Positions 7,869 through 15,462 of a stretch of DNA of 64,000 nt are shown here, in pieces (position 1 is the first letter of the stretch; each line of letters begins with the position of its first letter). The position numbers were made by a program, and so were the translations under genes. The notes under the pieces were generated by a model. The model had not been told where the DNA came from and did not search any database. It saw only the letters and a list, made by a program, of their open reading frames with translations. Source of the DNA: Oscillospiraceae bacterium. Lineage in GTDB: Bacteria > Bacillota > Clostridia > Oscillospirales > Oscillospiraceae. The stretch spans positions 9,983 through 73,982 of the forward strand of contig JAHHSD010000004.1 of the NCBI GenBank assembly GCA_020025425.1, given 5' to 3'.

Positions 7869-8864
7869 TTACCGCTCCTCGCGGAAGTAGTTCAGGCCCA
7901 GAGCGGCGGGCTGTCCGCTGCCCTCCTTGGCCCGGATGGAGGAGACGATCAGCACGATGGCTGTAATGAGGAAGGGCAGCGCCTTAAACAGGTGCGGGGG
8001 CACGGCGTTCAGCCAGCTCAGGGCGTTGGGGAAGGCCCCGGCCAGGGCACCGGCGTAGATCTGCAGGGTGTTGAAGAAGCCAAAGACCAGCGTACCCAGA
8101 ATGGCCATCACCGGGTTCCAGTTGGCGAAGATAACCAGGGCCACCGCGATCCAGCCGTAGCCGTTGATCCAGCAGTTGGAGCCCTCAAAGGAGCCGCTCA
8201 TGTTCAGGGCCATGTAGAAGCCGCCCAGGCCCATGATGCCGGAGCCCAGCACCAGGTGAATGTACTTGTAGCGGGTGATGTTGACACCCACGGAGTCGGC
8301 CGCGCCGGGGTTCTCACCCACGGAGCGCAGCTTCAGGCCGGTCATGGTGCAGGACAGATACCACCACACAGCCACGGCGATGGCGATGCCCAGATAGACC
8401 AGGATGTTGTGGGAGAACAGGGCCTTGCCCAGCACGGGGATGGAGCTCAGGCCGGGGATATTCAGGGGGGCGAAGCCCTCCACCAGGGCGGAGTGCTCCA
8501 CCATGGCGGGCCAGTTGTCACCCATGCCCTTGCCCACAAAGAAGTACAGGCCCAGGCCGAAGGTGGTGATGGTGATACCGGTGACGTTCTGGTTGGCCTG
8601 GAAGGACACGGTGAGCACGGCGAAGAGCAGGCCGCACAGGCCGGCGGCCAGGAAGGCCACCAGCAGGCCCACCACCAGGCTGTTGGCGGCGCAGCCGGCC
8701 AGGTAGCCGAAGATGGCGCCCACGGCCATGGTGCCCTCCACGCCCAGGTTCAGACTGCCCGCCTTCTCAATGACGATCTCGCCCACCGTGCCGTAGAGCA
8801 GGGGGATGTTGACCAGGATGATGTTGAAGAGGAAGAGGGTCAGCACGTCGATGGAATTGTTCAT
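7869..8864 (-). CDS. Nucleoside ABC transporter permease (NupQ-type)
   Basis: A 331-residue inner-membrane permease of the BPD_transp_2 family with about eight to nine hydrophobic segments. EKAGSLNLGVEGTMAVGA is the hallmark of the second permease of BMP-dependent nucleoside importers (YufQ/NupQ type). Its ATG overlaps the stop of the preceding permease gene as ATGA, so translation is coupled. It is the last gene of the xpt-bmp-nup run. The substrate is inferred as a purine nucleoside or related purine from the family and from neighbouring xpt. Confidence 0.88.
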   Translation of the reverse strand: MNNSIDVLTLFLFNIILVNIPLLYGTVGEIVIEKAGSLNLGVEGTMAVGAIFGYLAGCAANSLVVGLLVAFLAAGLCGLLFAVLTVSFQANQNVTGITITTFGLGLYFFVGKGMGDNWPAMVEHSALVEGFAPLNIPGLSSIPVLGKALFSHNILVYLGIAIAVAVWWYLSCTMTGLKLRSVGENPGAADSVGVNITRYKYIHLVLGSGIMGLGGFYMALNMSGSFEGSNCWINGYGWIAVALVIFANWNPVMAILGTLVFGFFNTLQIYAGALAGAFPNALSWLNAVPPHLFKALPFLITAIVLIVSSIRAKEGSGQPAALGLNYFREER

Positions 8865-9985
8865 TTCGACACCTCCTTGGTAGACTTGGTCCGCACAACC
8901 TGGAACCGGGTGAAGAAATCGGCGGCCAGCACGGCGAAGAGGATAATGCCCTGGATCAGATCGGCAAAGTTGGCGTCGATGGAGGCAAAGGTGGTGCTGG
9001 CGTTCTGGCAGCCGAACTGGAGGACGGTGATGAGCAGGGAGGACACCACGATGCCCACGGTGTTCAGCTTGGCCAGCCAGGCCACCACGATGCCGGTCCA
9101 GCCCACATTGTTGGTCACAGAGGCGCTGAGGATGCCGGCGGAGGACACGGAGAAGGCTCCGGCCAGGCCGATGAGGGCGGCGGACATGAAGATGGTCCGC
9201 ACCACAATGCGGCTGACCTTCATGCCGGCGTAGCGGGCGGTGTTGGGGCTGTCACCCACCACGGCCACCTCATAGCCCTGCTTGGTGTACTTCAGGTAGA
9301 CGAAGATCAGCACACACAGGGCAATGGCGATGATCAGGGACAGGTTCAGCTGAAAGCCCCCCAGGTCGAAGGTGATCATTCTGGCGTTCTCGGGGAACTT
9401 GATGAACTTGGGTCTGGGAGAGGCGGGGTCCAGGAAAAAGTTCCACTCACCGGCGGTCTCACCGAAGAAGCGCAGGAGGTAGAGGGCCACATAGTTGAGC
9501 ATCAGGGTGAGCAAAGTCTCGTTGGTGTTGAAGCGCACCTTCAGCGCGGCCACGAATACACCGTACAGGCCGCCGCCCACCATGCCGCACAGGGCCATGA
9601 CCAGGATCATCAGGGGCTTGGGCAGGGTCCCGCCCAGCTTGAGGGCGGCCACGCTGGCCAGGATGGCCCCCATGATGAACTGTCCCTCGCCGCCGATGTT
9701 CCAAAAGCGCATCTTAAAGGCCAGGGCCAGGGCCAGGGAGGTGAGGAGCAGAGGGACGAACAGCTTGATGAAGTTCTCCACAATGCGGGCGGGGAACTTG
9801 CTGTCCGGGATCCCCAGGGTGATGATCCGCTTGTAGAAGTCCAGGGGGTCCACTCCCAGGGACAGGAGCATCAGTGCGCCGATGACCAGGGCGATGGCCA
9901 CAGCGGCCACATAGGCCAGGATCTGCTGGCCGGGGCGGGCGGTATCCCGCTTGACGATGCGGAACAGGGGCTCTTGGCGTTTCAT
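8861..9985 (-). CDS. Nucleoside ABC transporter permease (NupP-type)
   Basis: A 374-residue permease of the BPD_transp_2 family, the first of two heterodimeric membrane subunits. The N-terminal cytoplasmic stretch is followed by about nine or ten transmembrane segments. FWNIGGEGQFIMGAI matches the conserved loop of YufP/NupP permeases. GYEVAVVGDSPNTARYAGM is another family block. Its ATG overlaps the nupO-type ATPase stop (ATGA at 9982-9985), and its own stop overlaps the next gene, showing tight operon structure. Confidence 0.88.
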   Translation of the reverse strand: MKRQEPLFRIVKRDTARPGQQILAYVAAVAIALVIGALMLLSLGVDPLDFYKRIITLGIPDSKFPARIVENFIKLFVPLLLTSLALALAFKMRFWNIGGEGQFIMGAILASVAALKLGGTLPKPLMILVMALCGMVGGGLYGVFVAALKVRFNTNETLLTLMLNYVALYLLRFFGETAGEWNFFLDPASPRPKFIKFPENARMITFDLGGFQLNLSLIIAIALCVLIFVYLKYTKQGYEVAVVGDSPNTARYAGMKVSRIVVRTIFMSAALIGLAGAFSVSSAGILSASVTNNVGWTGIVVAWLAKLNTVGIVVSSLLITVLQFGCQNASTTFASIDANFADLIQGIILFAVLAADFFTRFQVVRTKSTKEVSK

Positions 9986-11556
9986 TCCGTTACCTCCTTG
10001 ATCTGGCTGTCCTTGGCGATTCCGGCGGGCTTGTCCTCATACTTGTTGGTCAGGTCCAGGGCGCCGGTCATCATCAGGCCCAGCTCCTCCTTGGTGGTCT
10101 TGTGGGCGTGGACCACGCCCATGACCCTGCCGTGGCACAGGACCATGATCTTGTCGCACAGGGCCATCATCACGTCCAGGTCCTCGCCCACAAAGAGGAT
10201 GCCCACGCCGTCCTGCTTCTGCTGGTTGAGGATGTTGTAGATGGCATAAGAGGAGTTGATGTCCAGGCCGCGGACGGGGTAGGCGGTGACCAGTACGTTG
10301 GGTCCGGCCTTGATCTCCCGGCCCAGCAGCACCTTCTGCACGTTGCCGCCGGAGAGCCGGCGCACCGGGGTCTCGGTGGAGGGGGTGACCACCTCCAGCT
10401 CCCGGATCACCTGCTCGGCGTCCGCCCGGCCCGCCTTGCGGTCCACCAGGACGCCCTTGGCCTCGGAGTAGTTCTTCAGGATCATATTGTCCGTGATGGA
10501 CATGGAGGGGGCCAGGCCCATGCCCAGCCGGTCCTCGGGGATGAAGGACATGGAGATGCCCTTCTGGAGGATGGCCTTGGGGCTCAGGCCCACAATATTG
10601 TCCCCCTTGTGGATCATCATGCCGCTCTCGATGGGGCGCAGACCGGCGATGGCCTCGCACAGCTCCTTCTGGCCGCAGCCCGCAATGCCGGCCACGCCCA
10701 GGATCTCGCCGCCGCGGATGTAGAAGTTCACATGGTCGATGGCGGTGGAGCCCTCGTCGCTCTTGATGGTCAGGTCCCGGATCTCCAGCAGGGGCTTGGT
10801 CTTTTCCACCACGGGGCGGTCGATGTTCAGGTCCACCTTGCGGCCCACCATGAACTCGGTGAGCTGCTGCTCGTTGGTGTCCTTGGTGTCCACGGTGCCG
10901 ATGTACTCGCCCTTGCGCAGGATGGCCACCCGGTCGGAGATGTCCATGACCTCGTTGAGCTTGTGGGTGATGATGATGATGGAGTGGCCGTCCGCCTTCA
11001 TGCGGCGCAGGACGCCGAAGAGCTTGTTGATCTCCTGGACGGTGAGCACGGCGGTGGGCTCGTCCAGGATGATGACCTTGGCGCCGTAGTAGAGGACTTT
11101 GATGATCTCCAGGGTCTGCTTCTCCGAGACGGACATGTTGTAGACCTTTTTCCGGGGGTCGATGTCAAACCCGAACTTCTGGGCCATATCCCGGATTATA
11201 TTGTACCGGTCCTTCTTCAGCACAGCGCCCACATGCTCGGCGCCCAGCCAGATGTTATCGGCGGCAGAGAACACATCCACCAGCTTGAAGTGCTGGTGGA
11301 CCATGCCGATGCCCAGGCGCTTGGCGTCCTCGGGGGAGCTGATGGTCACATCCTGACCGTTGATCCGGATGGAGCCGCTGTCCGGGCGGTAAATGCCGGA
11401 GAGCATGTTCATCAGGGTAGTCTTGCCCGAACCATTCTCTCCAAGCAGCGCCAGGATCTCGCCGGGCTTCACGTTGAGATCCACCCCGTGGTTGGCCACT
11501 ACGCTGCCAAAGGTCTTGGTAATGCCCTTCATTTCAATGGCATACTGCACTGCCAT
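9982..11556 (-). CDS. Nucleoside ABC transporter ATP-binding protein, two ATPase domains (NupO-type)
   Basis: A 524-residue protein with two fused ABC domains energising purine-nucleoside uptake. Domain 1 has Walker A GENGSGKTT (residues 39-47), signature MSVSEKQTLEI and Walker B VIILDEPTAVL. Domain 2 has a degenerate P-loop (GIAGCGQKEL), an intact LSGGNVQKV signature and a weak Walker B (NVLVTAYPVRGLD). This asymmetry is usual in RbsA/MglA/NupO ATPases. AAAAGGAGG precedes the ATG. A probable terminator lies between it and the upstream binding-protein gene, likely lowering its expression relative to the lipoprotein. Confidence 0.92.
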   Translation of the reverse strand: MAVQYAIEMKGITKTFGSVVANHGVDLNVKPGEILALLGENGSGKTTLMNMLSGIYRPDSGSIRINGQDVTISSPEDAKRLGIGMVHQHFKLVDVFSAADNIWLGAEHVGAVLKKDRYNIIRDMAQKFGFDIDPRKKVYNMSVSEKQTLEIIKVLYYGAKVIILDEPTAVLTVQEINKLFGVLRRMKADGHSIIIITHKLNEVMDISDRVAILRKGEYIGTVDTKDTNEQQLTEFMVGRKVDLNIDRPVVEKTKPLLEIRDLTIKSDEGSTAIDHVNFYIRGGEILGVAGIAGCGQKELCEAIAGLRPIESGMMIHKGDNIVGLSPKAILQKGISMSFIPEDRLGMGLAPSMSITDNMILKNYSEAKGVLVDRKAGRADAEQVIRELEVVTPSTETPVRRLSGGNVQKVLLGREIKAGPNVLVTAYPVRGLDINSSYAIYNILNQQKQDGVGILFVGEDLDVMMALCDKIMVLCHGRVMGVVHAHKTTKEELGLMMTGALDLTNKYEDKPAGIAKDSQIKEVTE

Positions 11557-11684
11557 GGCAGTACCTCCTTTTCACACATATAAAAATGACAAGAGCCAGG
11601 CCTGTCCCCAAGCCTGGTGTTCCATATTATTTCTTCCTCTGCGGCTCGGAGCGCCCTCCGGTCCATAGAGCAGGGAATAAAAAC

Positions 11685-11693
11685 AGTATAGCA
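11685..11693 (-). promoter_or_regulatory. Possible extended -10 promoter for the transporter ATPase gene
   Basis: On the minus strand the sequence reads TGCTATACT, an extended -10 element, about 130 bases before the ATPase ATG. No good -35 is visible at 17 bases. It lies downstream of the intercistronic hairpin and could give the nupO-type genes their own transcript. Confidence 0.35.
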
Positions 11694-11749
11694 TAGTTCC
11701 AGGGTTTCCGCACAAAAAATTGCAAGTTTCGTCAAAAATATGCCGCCCT

Positions 11750-11791
11750 GGAAATAAAATCCGGGCCGGTCGGAAGTTCCGGCCGGCCCGG
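11750..11791 (-). terminator. Intercistronic terminator between binding protein and ATPase genes
   Basis: Arms CCGGGCCGG (11761-11769) and its complement within 11781-11791 form a GC-rich hairpin. On the minus strand it is followed by ATTTTATTT. It lies between the BMP lipoprotein stop and the ATPase start, and would keep lipoprotein mRNA in excess over the rest of the transporter. Confidence 0.65.
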
Positions 11792-11819
11792 GATGCGGGT
11801 CATTCGATTTGGGACGGAT

Positions 11820-13079
11820 TTAGGCCTGAGGGGCGTCCACACCCTCAACGTTGTAGTTCATGGAGCCCTTGATGACGCCGTCCTCCACGGAGCCCTCGCC
11901 GGCAGCCACGATGACGTTGCCCTGGTTGTCCTTCAGGTCGGCGTCGGTCTTGATGATCTCGACCTTACCGTCGTCGCCCACCTTGTAGGACAGCTTCACG
12001 CCGGAGAACACGTCCCAGTCACCGGAGACGATCAGCTCACGGACAGCGTCCATGATCTCCTCAGTGTTGGGGGCGGCCACGATGGTGTTCAGGGGAGAGG
12101 CGTCCACGAAGTTCTCAGCCAGACCGGCGTAGTAGGCGTTGCCGCCCATCTTCTCCACGAACTTGGAGGCGTCGCCGGCGCAGTCCATAGCGGCCTGGAT
12201 GGCGGTCTGATAGTAGACGTCCCAGTGCCAGATGGCGGCGGTCAGGTGGTTGTTGGGGGCCTGCTCGGTCATATCGGAGTTGTAGCCGCAGCCGAAGATG
12301 TTGTTCTCGGCGGCAACCAGCTGGGGCTGAGCGGAGTCGCAGTGCTGAGCGATGACGCCCACGTTGTAGGTGTCCACCAGGGCCTGGGCAGCCTGGCGCT
12401 CCAGGTTCTCATCGCCCCAGGTAGAGATCTTGTTGACGTGAACAACGGCGTCGGGGTTGGCGGACTGGGCGCCCAGAGTGAAGGCGTTGATGCCGGAGCA
12501 GGTCTCGGCGTACTCGGTGTTCCAGGCGGCCACATAGCCGATGTAGTTGTTGCCCATCTCCAGGCTCTTGAGCCCGGCGGCCACGCCGGTCAGGTAGCGG
12601 GCCTGATAGATGCGGCCGAAGTAGTTGTTGAAGTTGGTGTCGTTGGCCTTGAAGCCGGTGCCGTGGGAGAAGATGATCTCGGGATACTCCTCAGCCTTGT
12701 CGGCCATGGCGTCGATGTAGCCGAAGGAGATGCCGAAGATGATGTCGGCGCCCTGGCCGGCCAGGGTGTCGATGGCGTTGGCAATGGCGGTGTCGTCGTC
12801 ATCCTTGACATTGTCCACGACCAGCAGCTGCTTGTCCACGTCCAGACCCAGGTTCTTCATGGCAGTGGTGATGCCGGTGTGGTGCTGGAAGGTGTAGCCG
12901 GCCACGTCGGACTGGCTGGTGATATAGATGGCGCCGACCTTGAAGTCGTCGTCAGCCACAGGGGTGGAGCCGGCAGGGGGATTGCTGCTGGCGGAGCCCT
13001 CAGGAGCATCCTTGGGGCCGCAGGCGGCCAGAGACAGGGCCATGACGCCGGCCAGGATCATTGCAAGAAACTTTTTCAT
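11820..13079 (-). CDS. BMP-family substrate-binding lipoprotein
   Basis: A 419-residue lipoprotein of the Bmp/Med (PnrA-like) family that binds purine nucleosides outside the membrane and delivers them to the adjacent permeases. A signal peptide with lipobox LSLAAC places the lipidated cysteine at residue 20, followed by a Gly/Ser/Pro-rich linker to about 50. The body has the type-1 periplasmic-binding fold; DIIFGISFGYIDAMADKAEEY and GRIYQARYLTGVAAG-like blocks are typical. The ATG at 13079 is chosen because AGGAGG lies 12 bases upstream. It sits just downstream of xpt, so the transporter may feed purine salvage. Confidence 0.9.
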   Translation of the reverse strand: MKKFLAMILAGVMALSLAACGPKDAPEGSASSNPPAGSTPVADDDFKVGAIYITSQSDVAGYTFQHHTGITTAMKNLGLDVDKQLLVVDNVKDDDDTAIANAIDTLAGQGADIIFGISFGYIDAMADKAEEYPEIIFSHGTGFKANDTNFNNYFGRIYQARYLTGVAAGLKSLEMGNNYIGYVAAWNTEYAETCSGINAFTLGAQSANPDAVVHVNKISTWGDENLERQAAQALVDTYNVGVIAQHCDSAQPQLVAAENNIFGCGYNSDMTEQAPNNHLTAAIWHWDVYYQTAIQAAMDCAGDASKFVEKMGGNAYYAGLAENFVDASPLNTIVAAPNTEEIMDAVRELIVSGDWDVFSGVKLSYKVGDDGKVEIIKTDADLKDNQGNVIVAAGEGSVEDGVIKGSMNYNVEGVDAPQA

Positions 13080-13117
13080 TTTGATTGTTGTCCTCCTCAT
13101 ATGTAGATGGATCACTA

Positions 13118-13145
13118 CAATATATTAAAACCGCATTGCGGCTTT
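13118..13145 (-). terminator. Weak hairpin between xpt and the BMP lipoprotein gene
   Basis: On the minus strand AAAGCCGC, AAT loop and GCGGTTTT are followed by AATATATTG; the stem overlaps the xpt stop codon. This is a small, probably partial terminator inside the operon. Confidence 0.4.
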
Positions 13146-13719
13146 AATCCACAAATTTCACCCCGTGCTCCTCGTCCATGGACTGGACGCGGGCCAGGGA
13201 CTCGATGCGGTAGCCCTTTTTGCGCAGCATGTCGCCGCCGGGCTGGAAGGCCTTCTCCACACAGATGCCGGCGCCCACCAGCTGGGCGCCCGCCTGATCG
13301 ATCACATCGAACAGGCCCTCCAGGGCCGCGCCGTTGGCCAGGAAGTCGTCAATGACCAGCACCTTGTCGCTGGGACCCAGGAACTCCTTGGCCACCATGA
13401 TGTCGTACACCCGGCCGTGGGTAAAGGAGGTCACCTTGGATGTATAGACATCACCAGCAATGTTTTTGGTCTGGCTCTTCTTGGCAAAGATCACCGGACA
13501 ATCAAAAAACTGCGCCGTGATACATGCGATGCCGATGCCGGAGGCCTCAATCGTCAGAATCTTGTTCACGTCGCAGTCCGCAAAAAGGCGTTTGAACTCC
13601 TTGCCGATCTCGGCGAAGAGCTTCACGTCCATCTGGTGGTTCAGGAAGCTGTCCACTTTCAAAATATCGGTCCCCTTGACCTTGCCGTCTCGGAGAATGC
13701 GCTGCTCCAACAGCTTCAT
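13144..13719 (-). CDS. xpt: Xanthine phosphoribosyltransferase
   Basis: A 191-residue type I phosphoribosyltransferase that converts xanthine (and less well guanine) with PRPP to the nucleotide. MKLLEQRILRDGKV at the start matches Xpt of Bacillus, and VLVIDDFLANGAAL is the PRPP-binding loop. The start at 13719 gives the normal family length of about 190; the frame continues 59 codons further upstream without family similarity. GGATGGGAAG is a weak Shine-Dalgarno. Its position before a nucleoside transporter implies a purine-salvage unit. No purine riboswitch could be found in its leader, unlike Bacillus xpt. Confidence 0.95.
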   Translation of the reverse strand: MKLLEQRILRDGKVKGTDILKVDSFLNHQMDVKLFAEIGKEFKRLFADCDVNKILTIEASGIGIACITAQFFDCPVIFAKKSQTKNIAGDVYTSKVTSFTHGRVYDIMVAKEFLGPSDKVLVIDDFLANGAALEGLFDVIDQAGAQLVGAGICVEKAFQPGGDMLRKKGYRIESLARVQSMDEEHGVKFVD

Positions 13720-13758
13720 ATTCTTCCCATCCTTTTTCTTCAGAATCAGTTTACTTCC

Positions 13759-13787
13759 ATTGTACCGAATCCCGGTCCGATACACAA
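13759..13787 (-). promoter_or_regulatory. Sigma-A type promoter of xpt
   Basis: Minus strand TTGTGT (13787-13782), 17-base spacer, TACAAT (13764-13759). It gives a short leader of about 35 bases. Confidence 0.6.
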
Positions 13788-13865
13788 CACATTTTATCGG
13801 TTTATTTCCCCAAACCTTCCTTAAAAAAATGTCATATTTTAACCAAAATGGACAAAGGCTTCCGA

Positions 13866-14483
13866 TCAGGTCCAAAAAGGCCCCTTTTCCTTCCAATTAG
13901 GGTCTTTTCTGGCTGGCAGTCCATTGACGATCAGCTGCTCGGCCAGGCCCGCCATTTCCTCGGGGCCCTCAGCCATATCTCCCTCCACCCAGGCCCGCAC
14001 CAGGCCCAGCGCCCCTGATACCACAAACTCCAGGCAGTAGTTGGGTCTGGTCCGGCCCGCGCTGCCCAGATCGTACAGCCCGTTCCACTCTCTGAGATAT
14101 TTCCCATAGATCAGCCGGCGCAGCTCCTGGAAAAAGGGCTCTCCCTGCTGATGGCCGATCATGGTCAGGCACAGCTCCCGGTTCTCCCACACAAATGAAA
14201 ATACATCTCTGAGGATGGGGGAGAGATTGCCCTGCATCTCCTCAGGGGTGTGGGCCTCCAGCACCTGGGACAGCTGCTGGAACAGCTCGTGCTCCACCTG
14301 CTCCAGCATGTCCTCCAGGTCCTTGTAGTGGGCGTAAAAGGTCCCTCTGTTCACATCAGCCAGCTCAGTCAGCTCCCGGACCGTGATCTCCCGAAGCTCC
14401 TTTTCCCGCATCAGCGTCACCAGCGCCTGCTGGAGCTGTCTGCGGGTGCGCCGCACCCGGCGATCCTGCTCATGTTGTACCAA
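13866..14483 (-). CDS. TetR/AcrR-family transcriptional regulator
   Basis: A 205-residue repressor-like protein. Residues about 10-60 form the TetR helix-turn-helix (ITVRELTELADVNRGTFYAHYKDLEDML). The C-terminal helical domain would bind an unknown ligand. The start is read as TTG at 14483, with AAGGAG nine bases upstream; there is no ATG before residue 25. It is divergent from an ABC ATPase and FtsX-type permease, which it probably regulates. A short inverted repeat in the shared intergenic region is a candidate operator. Confidence 0.85.
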   Translation of the reverse strand: MVQHEQDRRVRRTRRQLQQALVTLMREKELREITVRELTELADVNRGTFYAHYKDLEDMLEQVEHELFQQLSQVLEAHTPEEMQGNLSPILRDVFSFVWENRELCLTMIGHQQGEPFFQELRRLIYGKYLREWNGLYDLGSAGRTRPNYCLEFVVSGALGLVRAWVEGDMAEGPEEMAGLAEQLIVNGLPARKDPNWKEKGPFWT

Positions 14484-14535
14484 AACCTAAGTCTCCTTCA
14501 AAAATTTACATTTTCTTCACACGATATCCGACACT

Positions 14536-14550
14536 AACACACTGAGTGTT
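14536..14550. promoter_or_regulatory. Candidate TetR operator (short inverted repeat)
   Basis: AACAC-N5-GTGTT between the divergent tetR and ABC genes. The short arms make it tentative; the position between divergent start sites is the main support. Confidence 0.3.
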
Positions 14551-14582
14551 GCATTACAGACGAAACATCCTCTTTTTGACTC

Positions 14583-14610
14583 TTGTATCCCAGGTCGATC
14601 TAACTATAAT
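14583..14610 (+). promoter_or_regulatory. Promoter of the ABC ATPase/permease pair
   Basis: TTGTAT (14583-14588), 16-base spacer, TATAAT (14605-14610), about 65 bases before the ATG. The surrounding region is distinctly AT-rich. Confidence 0.6.
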
Positions 14611-14674
14611 ATAAAATGATAGAATAATCAACGGATGTTTGTTAAAGAACAGTCCGTCCACAGGAGGGCCCGTT

Positions 14675-15376
14675 ATGGCATATATCTCACTCAAGGACGT
14701 GGTCAAGCGCTACCGGATGGGTGAAGTCACCATCACCGCTGCCGACCACATCACATTTGATATCGACAAAGGGGAATTTGTCATCATTGTGGGCCCGTCC
14801 GGTGCGGGCAAAACCACGGTGCTGAACATCCTGGGCGGCATGGACGCCTGTGACGAGGGCACCATCTCGGTGGACGGCAGGCTGGTCAGCGAGTACAACA
14901 GCCGTCAGCTCACCACCTACCGCCGCTACGACATCGGCTTTGTGTTCCAGTTCTACAACCTGGTGCAGAACCTGACCGCCCTGGAGAACGTGGAGCTGGC
15001 CGCCCAGATCTGCAAGGAGCCCCTGGACGCCGGGGACGTGCTGCGCCATGTGGGCCTGGGGGAGCGGCTTGGAAACTTCCCCGCCCAGCTGTCCGGCGGC
15101 GAGCAGCAGCGGGTGGCCATCGCCCGGGCCCTGGCCAAAAACCCCAAGCTGCTGCTGTGCGACGAGCCCACCGGCGCCCTGGACTACATCACCGGCAAAT
15201 CCATCCTGAAGCTGCTCCAGGACACCTGCCGCCAGCACGGCATGACCGTGGTGGTCATCACCCACAACACCGCCATTGCCCCCATGGCCGACAAGGTCAT
15301 CCATGTGAAGAACGGCCGGGTGGATTCCATCGAGCGAAACCAGCGGCCCACGCCGGTGGAGGAGATCGAGTGGTAA
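14675..15376 (+). CDS. ABC transporter ATP-binding protein (MacB/LolD-like)
   Basis: A 233-residue ABC ATPase of the MacB/LolD/FtsE branch, partner of the large FtsX-type permease that follows. Walker A GPSGAGKT is at residues 40-47, Q-loop VFQFYNLV near 90-97, signature LSGGEQQ at 139-145, Walker B LLLCDEPTGALD at 159-170 and switch His in VVITHN. CAGGAGG lies 8 bases before the ATG at 14675. MacB-like systems use ATP to drive mechanical movement of a periplasmic or extracellular domain rather than classic transport. Likely under control of the divergent TetR. Confidence 0.92.
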   Translation: MAYISLKDVVKRYRMGEVTITAADHITFDIDKGEFVIIVGPSGAGKTTVLNILGGMDACDEGTISVDGRLVSEYNSRQLTTYRRYDIGFVFQFYNLVQNLTALENVELAAQICKEPLDAGDVLRHVGLGERLGNFPAQLSGGEQQRVAIARALAKNPKLLLCDEPTGALDYITGKSILKLLQDTCRQHGMTVVVITHNTAIAPMADKVIHVKNGRVDSIERNQRPTPVEEIEW

Positions 15377-15462
15377 CAGCCGCTCCACGACCCGGCAGTC
15401 AATGATATTTTGTATAATAGAAGATAGATATTCCAATTTGTACTGAGAAAAGAGGGACCACC

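Noticed and set aside
7647..9233. A 528-codon plus-strand frame running from the SLH gene into the transporter operon
   Set aside because: It crosses a strong terminator and lies antisense to a conserved permease gene; low-complexity translation.
13720..13865. Purine riboswitch upstream of xpt
   Set aside because: The conserved loop and junction bases of the aptamer are not present, and the promoter leaves only about 35 bases of leader.
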